This document shows, one piece after another, positions 24,502 to 31,946 of a stretch of DNA of 64,000 nucleotides. The position numbers and the translations under genes were made by a program. The notes under the pieces are model-generated. The model saw only the letters and a list, made by a program, of their open reading frames with translations. It was not told the origin of the DNA and ran no database searches. Source of the stretch: Planctomycetota bacterium (GTDB taxonomy: Bacteria > Planctomycetota > Phycisphaerae > UBA1845); assembly GCA_029558835.1 (NCBI GenBank), contig JAKQDH010000147.1, positions 1 through 64,000 of the forward strand, given 5' to 3'. Position 1 is the first letter of the stretch. The number at the start of each line of letters is the position of its first letter.

Positions 24502-25574
24502 GCGGCCGCCACCTCGCTTTCGGTGACGTCGGCGCAGACGACCGGTTGCCCCAGGCCCCGCAGCAGCACGAACCGCACGCTGCCTGCCCGACTCTTCTTG
24601 TCCCTCCGCACGATGTCGAGGACCGTCGCGGTGGGCAACGGGGCAGCCAGACGCGTCGGCAGCCCCAAGCGTGCCAGCAGTTCCGTGACGCGTTGTGTGA
24701 CGGCGCTGTCCAGCAGACCACGCTGCTGGGAAAGTCGGCACGTCGCGACGAGTCCCAGCGCCACACACTCCCCGTGCCGCCGCTCGAACGCGCACGCCTC
24801 CTCGATCGCGTGACCAACGGTATGCCCGAGGTTCAGCAGCATCCGCGTTCCCGCCAGCTCGTACGGGTCACGTGTGACCATGTCGGCCTTGAGGCGTACG
24901 TTGCGCTGGATCAGCTCCGTCAGGATGTCCATCTCGACGGCGAGGATCGCCTCGACGTGGTGCTCGTGCCAGGCGAGGAAGTCCTCACCCTCAAGCAACG
25001 CATGCTTGACGGACTCGGCCAACCCGGCACGGACATCGCGCTCGGGCAACGTCGTCAGGCACAGCGGGTCAATGAGCACCAGCTTCGGTTGATGAAACAC
25101 GCCGACCAGGTTCTTCGCCCCCGGTACGTTGACGGCCGTCTTGCCGCCGATGGCCGCATCGACGTCCGCCTCCAGCGTCGTCGGGCAGATCGCGAACGCC
25201 ACGCCGCGCATCCACGTCCCGGCCACAAAGCCCCCCAGGTCGCTCACCACCCCCCCGCCCAGCGCGAGCACGAGCCCGTCCCGTCCCACCTCGTCCTCGC
25301 CTAGGCGTGCATAGATCTCAGCCGCCGCGGCCAGGCTCTTGGCCGTCTCCCCCACCTCGACGGTGTGCTGGGATGCTGGCAGCCCGGCCCCCGCCAGCGA
25401 CGCCTGTACGCGCGGCCCGTGCAGTTCCGCCACCCGGCGGTCCGTCAGCAGCAGCGTCCGGTGCGGCTGAACGCACCGTCGGATCAGTTCGCCGGCGTTG
25501 TCCAGCAGCCCTGCCCCGACCGCGATCCGCGTCTCCTCCGGGCGCCATGGAATGGCAAGTCGCAGTTCGAACAT
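24480..25574 (-). CDS. aroB: 3-dehydroquinate synthase
   Basis: Second enzyme of the shikimate pathway: converts DAHP to 3-dehydroquinate using NAD and a divalent metal, in the cytoplasm. The 364-aa sequence is full length. It has the NAD-binding ALGGGVVSDLGGFVAGTWMRG, the substrate loop PTTLEADVDAAIGGKTAVN and NLVGVFHQP. Metal ligands appear in the LAESVKHALLEGEDF and LNLGHTVGHAIEEA segments. The loop reads LEADVDAAI rather than the common LLAQVDSSV, a mild deviation. It is transcribed alone, convergent with maf. Confidence 0.95.
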   Translation of the reverse strand: MFELRLAIPWRPEETRIAVGAGLLDNAGELIRRCVQPHRTLLLTDRRVAELHGPRVQASLAGAGLPASQHTVEVGETAKSLAAAAEIYARLGEDEVGRDGLVLALGGGVVSDLGGFVAGTWMRGVAFAICPTTLEADVDAAIGGKTAVNVPGAKNLVGVFHQPKLVLIDPLCLTTLPERDVRAGLAESVKHALLEGEDFLAWHEHHVEAILAVEMDILTELIQRNVRLKADMVTRDPYELAGTRMLLNLGHTVGHAIEEACAFERRHGECVALGLVATCRLSQQRGLLDSAVTQRVTELLARLGLPTRLAAPLPTATVLDIVRRDKKSRAGSVRFVLLRGLGQPVVCADVTESEVAAAYESLRS

Positions 25575-26083
25575 GGCGCGGCAATCATAGCGAGCCGCCC
25601 GCGACCAGGCACCGACCCCCCCCAGCAGCTAGCAGTACCGGACCCCCGCGGCCGATGTAGAGGACCTCGAATGCACCGGTTCTGGGGCCTCGCCTGCGGT
25701 CCGACCCGTTCAACGGCTGCAAGCCACGCTGCCGGCATCGTCGCGGCCGCTGGGGCCGACAAAACCCAGACGGCACCCCAGCTCTCGGAAGCCATCCCCC
25801 GGAACCACGGTGCGGGCTCAGCCGACCGCAGGTTCGGCTTCCCGGGGGGCGATAACGCTGCTGCCGGGTGCACAAATCCTTACGCACCCGGAGGTTGGCT
25901 CGTCCGTATAATGGCTATGCGGGAGAGCCCGGCTCGGTCGGGAAACTGGGAAATATCGTCGTAACTACATACAGGGTAAGTACTTAAGCAATAGGATACG
26001 AGAAGAGGCCAGATTTCCGACTGTAGCGGATTTGTCGTCTGTACTTTATTGACGAACTGGTGCAGGGACATTAGAATCACCCT
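25575..26083. other. Intergenic region upstream of folC with AT-rich tail
   Basis: The 509-base gap has no supported gene. An exact TATAAT (25907-25912) occurs on the plus strand, but no -35 box at standard spacing was found. The last 150 bases are markedly AT-richer than the surroundings and carry the folC promoter candidate at 26049-26077. Confidence 0.45.
26049..26077 (+). promoter_or_regulatory. Promoter candidate for folC
   Basis: TTGACG (26049-26054), 17-base spacer, TAGAAT (26072-26077). The predicted transcription start is around 26084, which coincides with the first in-frame ATG of folC, so the mRNA may be leaderless. Confidence 0.65.
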
Positions 26084-27508
26084 ATGACACGCGCTGCCAT
26101 CGAGAGGCCAAAACCAGTGCAAAAGGTGGGACATGGTTCCACCCCTATTCGCACTTTTCGATCCTCAGTTAACTACCTTGACTCGCTAGTTAACTACGAG
26201 CGGATGGTGCGCGCCTCATACAACGAGTCCAACTTCAGCTTGGCACGAATGAAACGGCTGCTGACGGCCCTGGGTGACCCGCACCGGCGGTTCAAGTCGG
26301 TGCATATCGCGGGCACCAAGGGGAAGGGGAGCACGGCCACCATGCTCGCCGAGATGGTGCGGGCCTGCGGCGTAAAAGTGGGACTGTACATGTCGCCGCA
26401 CGTGGTGGACATTCGGGAACGAATCACTGTCAGCGGGCAGATGATTTCGGAGCGGGACTTCGGGCGGGCAATTGCGGCGGTGGCGGCCATCGCCGCCAAG
26501 GCTCGCGTGCCGGAGCCGACGTACTTTGAGGTGCTGACGGCTGCGGCGTTCCATCACTTCGCGTTGGCGGGAGTGGAGCTGGCGGTCGTGGAGACCGGGC
26601 TGGGGGGGCGGCTGGACTCGACGAACGTGATCCAGCCGGAGGTGGTGGGCATCACCAGCATCAGCTACGACCACATGCAGCAGTTGGGCAACACCCTGCC
26701 GCAGATCGCGCGGGAGAAGGCGGGTGTGATGAAGGCGCAGGTGCCGGCGGTGAGCGCCTTCCAGGTGGCGAGCGTGAAGGAAACGCTGCGCGCCGCGGCC
26801 GCGGAAGCGGGAGCGCCCCTGCGCTTCGCGGATGAGGATTTCGAGTTCACGTACCGCTTCGAGCACTCGCGGGCGTTGGGGCGGCATGCCCGCATCTGCC
26901 TGACGACGCCGAACTGCCGGTTCGAGCACCTGCACGTGCCGCTGCTGGGCGAACATCAGGCAATGAACTGCGGGCTGGCGCTGACGTTGCTGGACGTGCT
27001 GAAGACCCGCGGTTTCCCGATCAACGAGCACAAGGCGATGGAGGGCCTGGCCCAGGTCCGCCTGCCGGGGCGGATGGAGATCATCTGCGAGCAGCCGCGG
27101 GTGCTGGTGGACGGCGCCCATAATGCCGCGAGCGTGGCCGCGCTGATGCGCGCCGTCGGGCAGAACATCCCCTACGATTCGATGATCGTCATCTTCGGCT
27201 GCAACCGGGACAAGGACGTGGCGGGGATGATCCAGCAGGTGCAGCTTGGGGCGGACAAGATCATCTTCTGTTCGACGGGCTCACCGCGTTCGGCGGACCC
27301 GGCGGAACTGGCGGCCGAGTACATCGAACGCTGCGGGAAGATGGCCCAGGTGGCCCAGAACCTCGAACACGCCCTGCAGATCGCTCTCGGCGCGGTGACG
27401 CGCGAGGACCTCATCTGCATCACGGGGTCCTTCTACCTGGTGGGCGAAGCCAAGCGGCGTTTCGCGGCCAAGCCCGAGCTCCGCGCCGAGGTCGGCACGC
27501 CGGTTTAA
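26084..27508 (+). CDS. folC: Folylpolyglutamate / dihydrofolate synthase
   Basis: Mur-ligase-family enzyme that adds glutamate to folates (and may join dihydropteroate to glutamate). Landmarks are YLDSLVNYERMVRASY, the P-loop IAGTKGKGSTATMLAEMVRA, YMSPHVVDIRERI, VETGLGGRLDSTNVI and the C-terminal LVDGAHNAASVAAL. The length of 474 aa is somewhat above the usual 420-450 because of a 30-residue N-terminal lead. ATG 26084 is used; a downstream GTG in the lead (KVGHGS) is an alternative if the transcript starts at 26084. Confidence 0.92.
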   Translation: MTRAAIERPKPVQKVGHGSTPIRTFRSSVNYLDSLVNYERMVRASYNESNFSLARMKRLLTALGDPHRRFKSVHIAGTKGKGSTATMLAEMVRACGVKVGLYMSPHVVDIRERITVSGQMISERDFGRAIAAVAAIAAKARVPEPTYFEVLTAAAFHHFALAGVELAVVETGLGGRLDSTNVIQPEVVGITSISYDHMQQLGNTLPQIAREKAGVMKAQVPAVSAFQVASVKETLRAAAAEAGAPLRFADEDFEFTYRFEHSRALGRHARICLTTPNCRFEHLHVPLLGEHQAMNCGLALTLLDVLKTRGFPINEHKAMEGLAQVRLPGRMEIICEQPRVLVDGAHNAASVAALMRAVGQNIPYDSMIVIFGCNRDKDVAGMIQQVQLGADKIIFCSTGSPRSADPAELAAEYIERCGKMAQVAQNLEHALQIALGAVTREDLICITGSFYLVGEAKRRFAAKPELRAEVGTPV

Positions 27509-27589
27509 TCAACGTCGCACAATCGGGGAGGTACCCGTCGGAAGGGGTGACGTGCATACGCCCAGCGGGTGCAGTGTGTAGTCCCAGCA

Positions 27590-27715
27590 GGTGGCATGCC
27601 TGCGCCCGGCGGGTGGCATGCCCAAGCCCGCCACGGGCGGGCGCCGGCATGCGGCGCGCCCAGGCAGCGTTGCGTGTACCCGGGCCTGGCGGCGCTGCGC
27701 TTGGCCATGCCACCC
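27590..27715 (+). repeat. Family 1 repeat, copy R4
   Basis: Starts with a duplicated left end (GGTGGCATGCCTGCGC, then GGTGGCATGCCCAAGC), has an internal GCCGGCATGC and ends GCTTGGCCATGCCACC. The rest of the gap 27509-27874 is GC-rich and reads like repeated CGCTCGGGCTCGG words with no gene. Confidence 0.75.
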
Positions 27716-27874
27716 AAGTCCGTCGTCGAAACAGGGTCTGCGCCATGACAGCGCCCGCTTGCTACCGCGCTCAGGCTCGGCGTTGCCTGCTCGCTGCCGC
27801 TGGGGCTCCGTGCCGCCCGCTCGCTCCCGCTCGGGCTCGGAACTTGCCCAGCGCGTCCGGTGCGGGTGACGGTC

Positions 27875-28198
27875 CTACCATGCCTCGAAGAAGCGTGCGC
27901 GGGTGCCGCCGGAGCCGACACGAAAGCGCACCGGGCGCTGACAACGCGGGCAGCGGCCGACGTAAGCGGTGCCCTCCAGGTTGCGGTATACGCGAGTGTA
28001 GAGCCCGCAGCAGTCGAAATGCACGCCGAGCCAGGGTCGGCCGAACAGCCAGGTGCGGTCGCGCTCGGCAGATTCATCTCCCGACTCGCGGAGGCCGGCG
28101 ATGTCCAGATGATAAGCGGGGCCTTCGTCCATCGGCGACGCTCTCGACCGCTCCAAGCGCGCCACGGTCCCGGGCGTGTTGAGCACCGTGGCTACCAT
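27875..28198 (-). CDS. Small cysteine-containing protein, possible zinc binding
   Basis: 107-aa protein of unknown function. The C-terminal half carries WLGVHFDCCGLYTRVYRN and, 10 residues on, GRCPRCQRPVRFRVG, so CC and CPRC could form a zinc site. The C terminus ends ARFFEAW. The frame extends to GTG 28240, but that codon lies inside the CCCTCTCCC/GGGAGAGG repeat, so ATG 28198 is preferred. It lies between folC and the cyclodeaminase gene, 103 bases downstream of the latter. Confidence 0.65.
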   Translation of the reverse strand: MVATVLNTPGTVARLERSRASPMDEGPAYHLDIAGLRESGDESAERDRTWLFGRPWLGVHFDCCGLYTRVYRNLEGTAYVGRCPRCQRPVRFRVGSGGTRARFFEAW

Positions 28199-28232
28199 GC
28201 TTCTCTTCAACGTGCGCGTCCTGGTCTCCGCT

Positions 28233-28275
28233 ACCCTCACCCCTGCCCCTCTCCCTTAAAGGGAGAGGGGTTGAA
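28233..28275. repeat. CCCTCTCCC/GGGAGAGGG hairpin repeat
   Basis: A perfect palindrome CCCCTCTCCCTT/AAGGGAGAGGGG lies at about 28246-28271. Related words recur at 51049-51081, 52655-52693 and 58946-58973, usually preceded by CCCTCACCC. It lies between two co-directional minus-strand genes. Confidence 0.65.
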
Positions 28276-28301
28276 TGACGCGCGTGTTCCCAGCGTCGTT
28301 T

Positions 28302-28943
28302 CTATCGGTCGGGTGGGGCGGACTGCTGCAATCGCGCGGCCACCGCCCTCTCGACAGCCTCGCGGTGGGCAGCGGCGTGGGCGATGGTGCGATCCACGTC
28401 GGCACGCAGGCGCTCGCGATCGTGGTCGTCCGCAAGTTGCGGCAGGTTGATATCGACGCAGCAGCGGGCGACCCGGGCGGCCGCTTCCGCCAGCATGGCG
28501 GCCGCGGCCAGGTCACTGAGCAGGTGGACGTTGCCCACGTCTTTCAACTCGTTCATCGCGTCGAGCGCACCGGCGGCGACGGCCGCCACCTCAAGCGGCA
28601 CACTGATGGCCGCCATGACTGCCTGCTGATACGCGGGTTGCGCCGCGGCATCCGCCTTGGCGCAACGAGCGGTCGCGGTCATGTGTTCGTAAGCGCATGC
28701 GTCGGCCGTCGCGAGCGGACGAAGCAGAGCGTCGGCCCGTTGCAGGCGCAGGGCGATCTGCTCGATCTGCGCGCGTTGCGTCGCGGGCGTCTTACTCCCC
28801 AGCGAGTAAGCCGCCACCATGCGCGCCAGGTCGCAGGCCAGCGCCGCCGTCACGGCCGCCACCGCTCCGCCGCCGGGCGTGGGGGTGCGTGCGGCCAGAC
28901 GATCCAGGAACTCGTCGATCGGAAGCTTGGTCAAGTCGTCCAT
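28302..28943 (-). CDS. Cyclodeaminase/cyclohydrolase-family folate protein (FchA-like)
   Basis: Member of the FTCD-C/FchA family: formimidoyl-THF cyclodeaminase or methenyl-THF cyclohydrolase, interconverting one-carbon folates in the cytoplasm. The 213-aa protein is a stand-alone domain with the classic opening FLDRLAARTPTPGGGAVAAVTAAL and helical segments VAAYSLGSKTP, VPLEVAAVAAGALD, NVHLLSDLAAAAML and CVDINLPQLAD. Proximity to folC (same pathway, opposite strand) is suggestive. TACAAT (28995-29000, minus strand) overlaps an inverted repeat upstream. Confidence 0.88.
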   Translation of the reverse strand: MDDLTKLPIDEFLDRLAARTPTPGGGAVAAVTAALACDLARMVAAYSLGSKTPATQRAQIEQIALRLQRADALLRPLATADACAYEHMTATARCAKADAAAQPAYQQAVMAAISVPLEVAAVAAGALDAMNELKDVGNVHLLSDLAAAAMLAEAAARVARCCVDINLPQLADDHDRERLRADVDRTIAHAAAHREAVERAVAARLQQSAPPDR

Positions 28944-28978
28944 GTGCTACCCCCGCGGCCGCCGCCAATCGATGCGGT

Positions 28979-28998
28979 CAATGACGCCAGCGTCATTG
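28979..28998. promoter_or_regulatory. Perfect inverted repeat, operator candidate
   Basis: Arms CAATGACG/CGTCATTG (8 bp) surround a CCAG loop in the divergent gap 28944-29275. On the minus strand the repeat overlaps TACAAT (28995-29000), a possible -10 box of the cyclodeaminase gene. No convincing -35 was found, so this is tentative. The rest of the gap shows no gene. Confidence 0.45.
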
Positions 28999-29275
28999 TA
29001 CGCGGTCTCCGGTGCCCGGGAAACTCGATGACCGTGCGGCGGCTGCCCGCGCCGCGCAGACCTGCCGGCGAGCGGAGTCGTGGTAGGGGACGGTCGAAGA
29101 GTGTCTCGCCGCCACCGGGTGGGCGCGGTACAAGTTGCCGCGGTCTCGGGGTGAGCCGGCGAAGCGCCGCTCGCGACCTGTGGTCAGCAGGCGCGCGAGC
29201 GTCCGGGCAGGCCAGCGTGCCGACGCGCGGAGCGTCGGACGCGGTGTTCGTCAATACAGTCCAGGAGTACGCTGC

Positions 29276-31921
29276 ATGTCCATCGGCAGTGCGAGCACAA
29301 GGAATCTTCGGGTCGTGCCTGGTGTGCCGAGCAGCCTGTTGAAGGACCCCAGTTCAGCACCGGGCCCCTCAGCACCCCGTGCGCTAGCGGCGTTCTCCGT
29401 CGGCCGCGGGGGGCCGACGCTACTTCTTCCACGGGCTGCGTTTCTGGCCGCCCTGTTGGTCGCGGGCAGCGGGTGGGCAACGTTGCCGCCGTCCGCGGTG
29501 GAGGGGGCCGAAGGTCCCCGGCAGACGGTGGACCTGCGGCCCGTGTTTGCGAACTGGGGGCTCGACGTGCGCTCGCAGGGAGCGCGGAACACGTGCTCCG
29601 TCTTCGTGGTGGCGGACGCGCTGGAGTACGCCGTGGCGACGCAGCGGCGGTCGGCGGTGGAGTTGAGCGTCGAGTTTCTCAACTGGGCGGCCAACCAGGT
29701 GACGGGCGAGGCCGTGGACGGTAGCTACTTCTCCGATGCCTGGAAGGGTTTTGCGGCCTACGGGCTCTGTCCTGAAGAGGATATGCCGTATGTGCCGGTC
29801 TTTGCTGCACAGCGGCAGCCCGGTGCGGACGCCCTTCAACATGCCCGCGCGTTGCGCGAGGCGGGACTGCGCTTGCACTGGATCAAACCCTGGGACGTGA
29901 CCACGGGGCTTACCGACGTGCACCTTCGAGAGATCAAGCACACGCTCCGTCAGCAGTGGCCGGTCTGCGCCGGCCTCCGCTGGCCCAAGAAGGAGGAATG
30001 GCAGGACGACGTGCTCCAGATGGCCCCGCCGGAGGGCGTGCGCGACGGGCACAGCGTGTTGCTCGTCGGCTTCCGGGACGATCCGCAGCAGCCCGGCGGC
30101 GGAGCCTTCATCTTCCGTAATACGAGCAAGACCGCGCGCGACGGCTACATGACGTATGAGTACGCCGCGGCGTATATGAATGATGCCGCGTGGATCGACT
30201 TTGATCTCCGCAGCGCAACGGGCGCTGCCGCGACCGATCCCCCGGCGACGGCCGTGCGCGATCTGCTGAATCCTCTCAGCCCCGCGCCACCCGGTCGCAA
30301 TCGCCGCGTCTCCAGCAATCAGCAACCCGACTGGCACTCTGAGAATCTCGACATGACCTGGGTGCTGCCGGGGCACTCGATTGAGATACCGCCGCTGATC
30401 GGCCCCGGGGTGATCACGCATATGTGGTTCACCAGTCACGCGGGGTGGGTGAGCGAGTTGAATGCGTGGAGTCTGCGCATCTACTGGGACGGACGGCAGG
30501 AACCGGGCGTCGAGGTGCCGTTGGGCGACTTCTTCGCCGTGGGGCAGGGGAAACCGGCTGTCGTCAACAGTATTCCGGTGCAGGTCTCTGGGACCGGTGC
30601 GCTGTCGTGCTACTGGCGGATGCCGTTCGAGCAGTCGGCACACATGGTCATCACGAATGACAATCCGGACCGCTCCACGGGTTTGTATTGGCAGATTGAC
30701 TGGACGCAGTTGGATGGACTGCCGCCCGGGACGCCGTACTTTCACGCCCGCTATCGGCAGGAGTACCCGGCAGCGCCGGGACGCGATTACACATTTGCGC
30801 AACTGGAAGGCCGCGGGTTCTACGTCGGCACGGTTTTGTCGGTAACGCTCGCCCAGGACGGCTGGTTCGGCGAGGGTGACGACTTCTTCTACCTTGACGG
30901 CGAGGAAGTGCCCAGCTTGCAGGGAACGGGCAGCGAGGACTACTTCAACGACGCCTGGGGATTTCGGCCGCGCACGAGTCACTGGTTCGGCACGCCGCGC
31001 TGGCAGGGGGACAGGGCCGGCGACGGCGGCGTGTGCTACCGCTGGCATCTGCCGGACCCCATCTACTTTGGCAAGTCGCTGACGGCCGCCATCGAACACA
31101 AGGGCAACCACGAGGATGATACCGAGGGTTTCTACCTGGAACGGCCGGACTTCTTCAGCAGTGTGGCGTTCTGGTATCAGGAAGGGGAGCCCAAGCCGTT
31201 CTGTCAATTGCCGCCGTGGCCGCAACGGCGAATGCCCTGGGAGCAGCGGCACTGCGTCCGCGCGTTCCGGCAGGCGCAGGGCACGGGCGACGCGAAGGTC
31301 AGGGTGGATACGTCCGGGCTGTTCGGCGCCCGGCCGGTGCTGCTGTGGCCGAACCGTGCCGCGGATGCCGTGCTCACGCTGCCGTTTGCCGTGACGGCAG
31401 AGGGGCGCTACGCCGTGCGGCTGACGGCGGCCGGTGGGCCCGATTATGGCCGCTATGATATTGAAATCGACGGACGGAAGGTGCTCGACGCCGACTTCCG
31501 TTCGTCGGAGCCGGCGGAGTTGGACCTGCTGCTCGGTACGCACGTGCTCGCCACGGGCGAGCATGAGGTGTCCTTCCGCGCTGCGCCGGCAGCGCCGGAT
31601 CGGGCGGGCCCGCTGGCGGTTGAGATGTTGCGGCTGTTGAAGCTGCCCCCGGAGGCCAAGCGCGAAGTGCGCACGCATCACGAGGCGCACTTCATCCGGC
31701 TGGGCATCGGCCGGGCCGTGTATGCGTACCGACTGGCGTACGACCGGCTCCCCGACTCGCTGCAAGAGCTGGTCGAGTCAGGGATCATGGCGGCGCGTTA
31801 TCTGAGCGACGAAAACAACGTGCCGCTGCGCTCGCGCCGCGAAGGCGAGTTCTTCATTGTGGAGAGCGCCGCATCGGGCGGCTGGACGCACCGCTGGCAG
31901 GGGCTCGACGCCCGCCGGTGA
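29276..31921 (+). CDS. Secreted C1 cysteine peptidase fused to DUF2961/GH172 glycosidase
   Basis: Two-enzyme exported protein of 881 aa. ATG 29276 has AGGAG with 8-base spacing. Residues 19-54 are encoded by a family 2 repeat; the hydrophobic AAFLAALLVAGSGWA that follows is probably the signal core. Residues about 80-320 are papain-like with a complete triad: C107 (GARNTCSVF), H259 (DGHSVLLVGF), N282 (FIFRNTS). Residues about 341-645 are DUF2961 (GH172), with WVLPGHSIEIPPLIGPGVI and GTGSEDYFNDAWGFR. A beta-rich module and a helical tail resembling a pseudopilin C terminus follow. GH172 enzymes act on fructan or furanoside linkages; the substrate here is unknown. Confidence 0.85.
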   Translation: MSIGSASTRNLRVVPGVPSSLLKDPSSAPGPSAPRALAAFSVGRGGPTLLLPRAAFLAALLVAGSGWATLPPSAVEGAEGPRQTVDLRPVFANWGLDVRSQGARNTCSVFVVADALEYAVATQRRSAVELSVEFLNWAANQVTGEAVDGSYFSDAWKGFAAYGLCPEEDMPYVPVFAAQRQPGADALQHARALREAGLRLHWIKPWDVTTGLTDVHLREIKHTLRQQWPVCAGLRWPKKEEWQDDVLQMAPPEGVRDGHSVLLVGFRDDPQQPGGGAFIFRNTSKTARDGYMTYEYAAAYMNDAAWIDFDLRSATGAAATDPPATAVRDLLNPLSPAPPGRNRRVSSNQQPDWHSENLDMTWVLPGHSIEIPPLIGPGVITHMWFTSHAGWVSELNAWSLRIYWDGRQEPGVEVPLGDFFAVGQGKPAVVNSIPVQVSGTGALSCYWRMPFEQSAHMVITNDNPDRSTGLYWQIDWTQLDGLPPGTPYFHARYRQEYPAAPGRDYTFAQLEGRGFYVGTVLSVTLAQDGWFGEGDDFFYLDGEEVPSLQGTGSEDYFNDAWGFRPRTSHWFGTPRWQGDRAGDGGVCYRWHLPDPIYFGKSLTAAIEHKGNHEDDTEGFYLERPDFFSSVAFWYQEGEPKPFCQLPPWPQRRMPWEQRHCVRAFRQAQGTGDAKVRVDTSGLFGARPVLLWPNRAADAVLTLPFAVTAEGRYAVRLTAAGGPDYGRYDIEIDGRKVLDADFRSSEPAELDLLLGTHVLATGEHEVSFRAAPAAPDRAGPLAVEMLRLLKLPPEAKREVRTHHEAHFIRLGIGRAVYAYRLAYDRLPDSLQELVESGIMAARYLSDENNVPLRSRREGEFFIVESAASGGWTHRWQGLDARR
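29332..29438 (+). repeat. Family 2 107-bp inverted-terminal-repeat element, copy A
   Basis: Begins CAGCCTGTTGAAGGA and ends TTCTTCCACGGGCTG, with the internal core GTCGGCCGCGGGGGGCCGACGC. It has the same length and order as the reverse complement of 52711-52817. It lies wholly inside the 5' coding region of the peptidase-GH172 gene and is read in frame. No transposase is encoded. No clear target duplication is visible at this copy. Confidence 0.85.
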
Positions 31922-31946
31922 GTGCGCGGGACGTCCCCGACCGCCC

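Noticed and set aside
23536-27715. Possible CRISPR-like spacing of the GGTGGCATG repeats
   Set aside because: Copies are kilobases apart, longer than CRISPR repeats, in both orientations, and no cas genes exist in the window.
27716-27874. CGCTCGGGCTCGG-type words near 27770-27845 and 50500-50620 as a coding repeat
   Set aside because: They read as Ser/Arg/Gly low complexity in any frame and look like decayed repeat DNA, not a gene.
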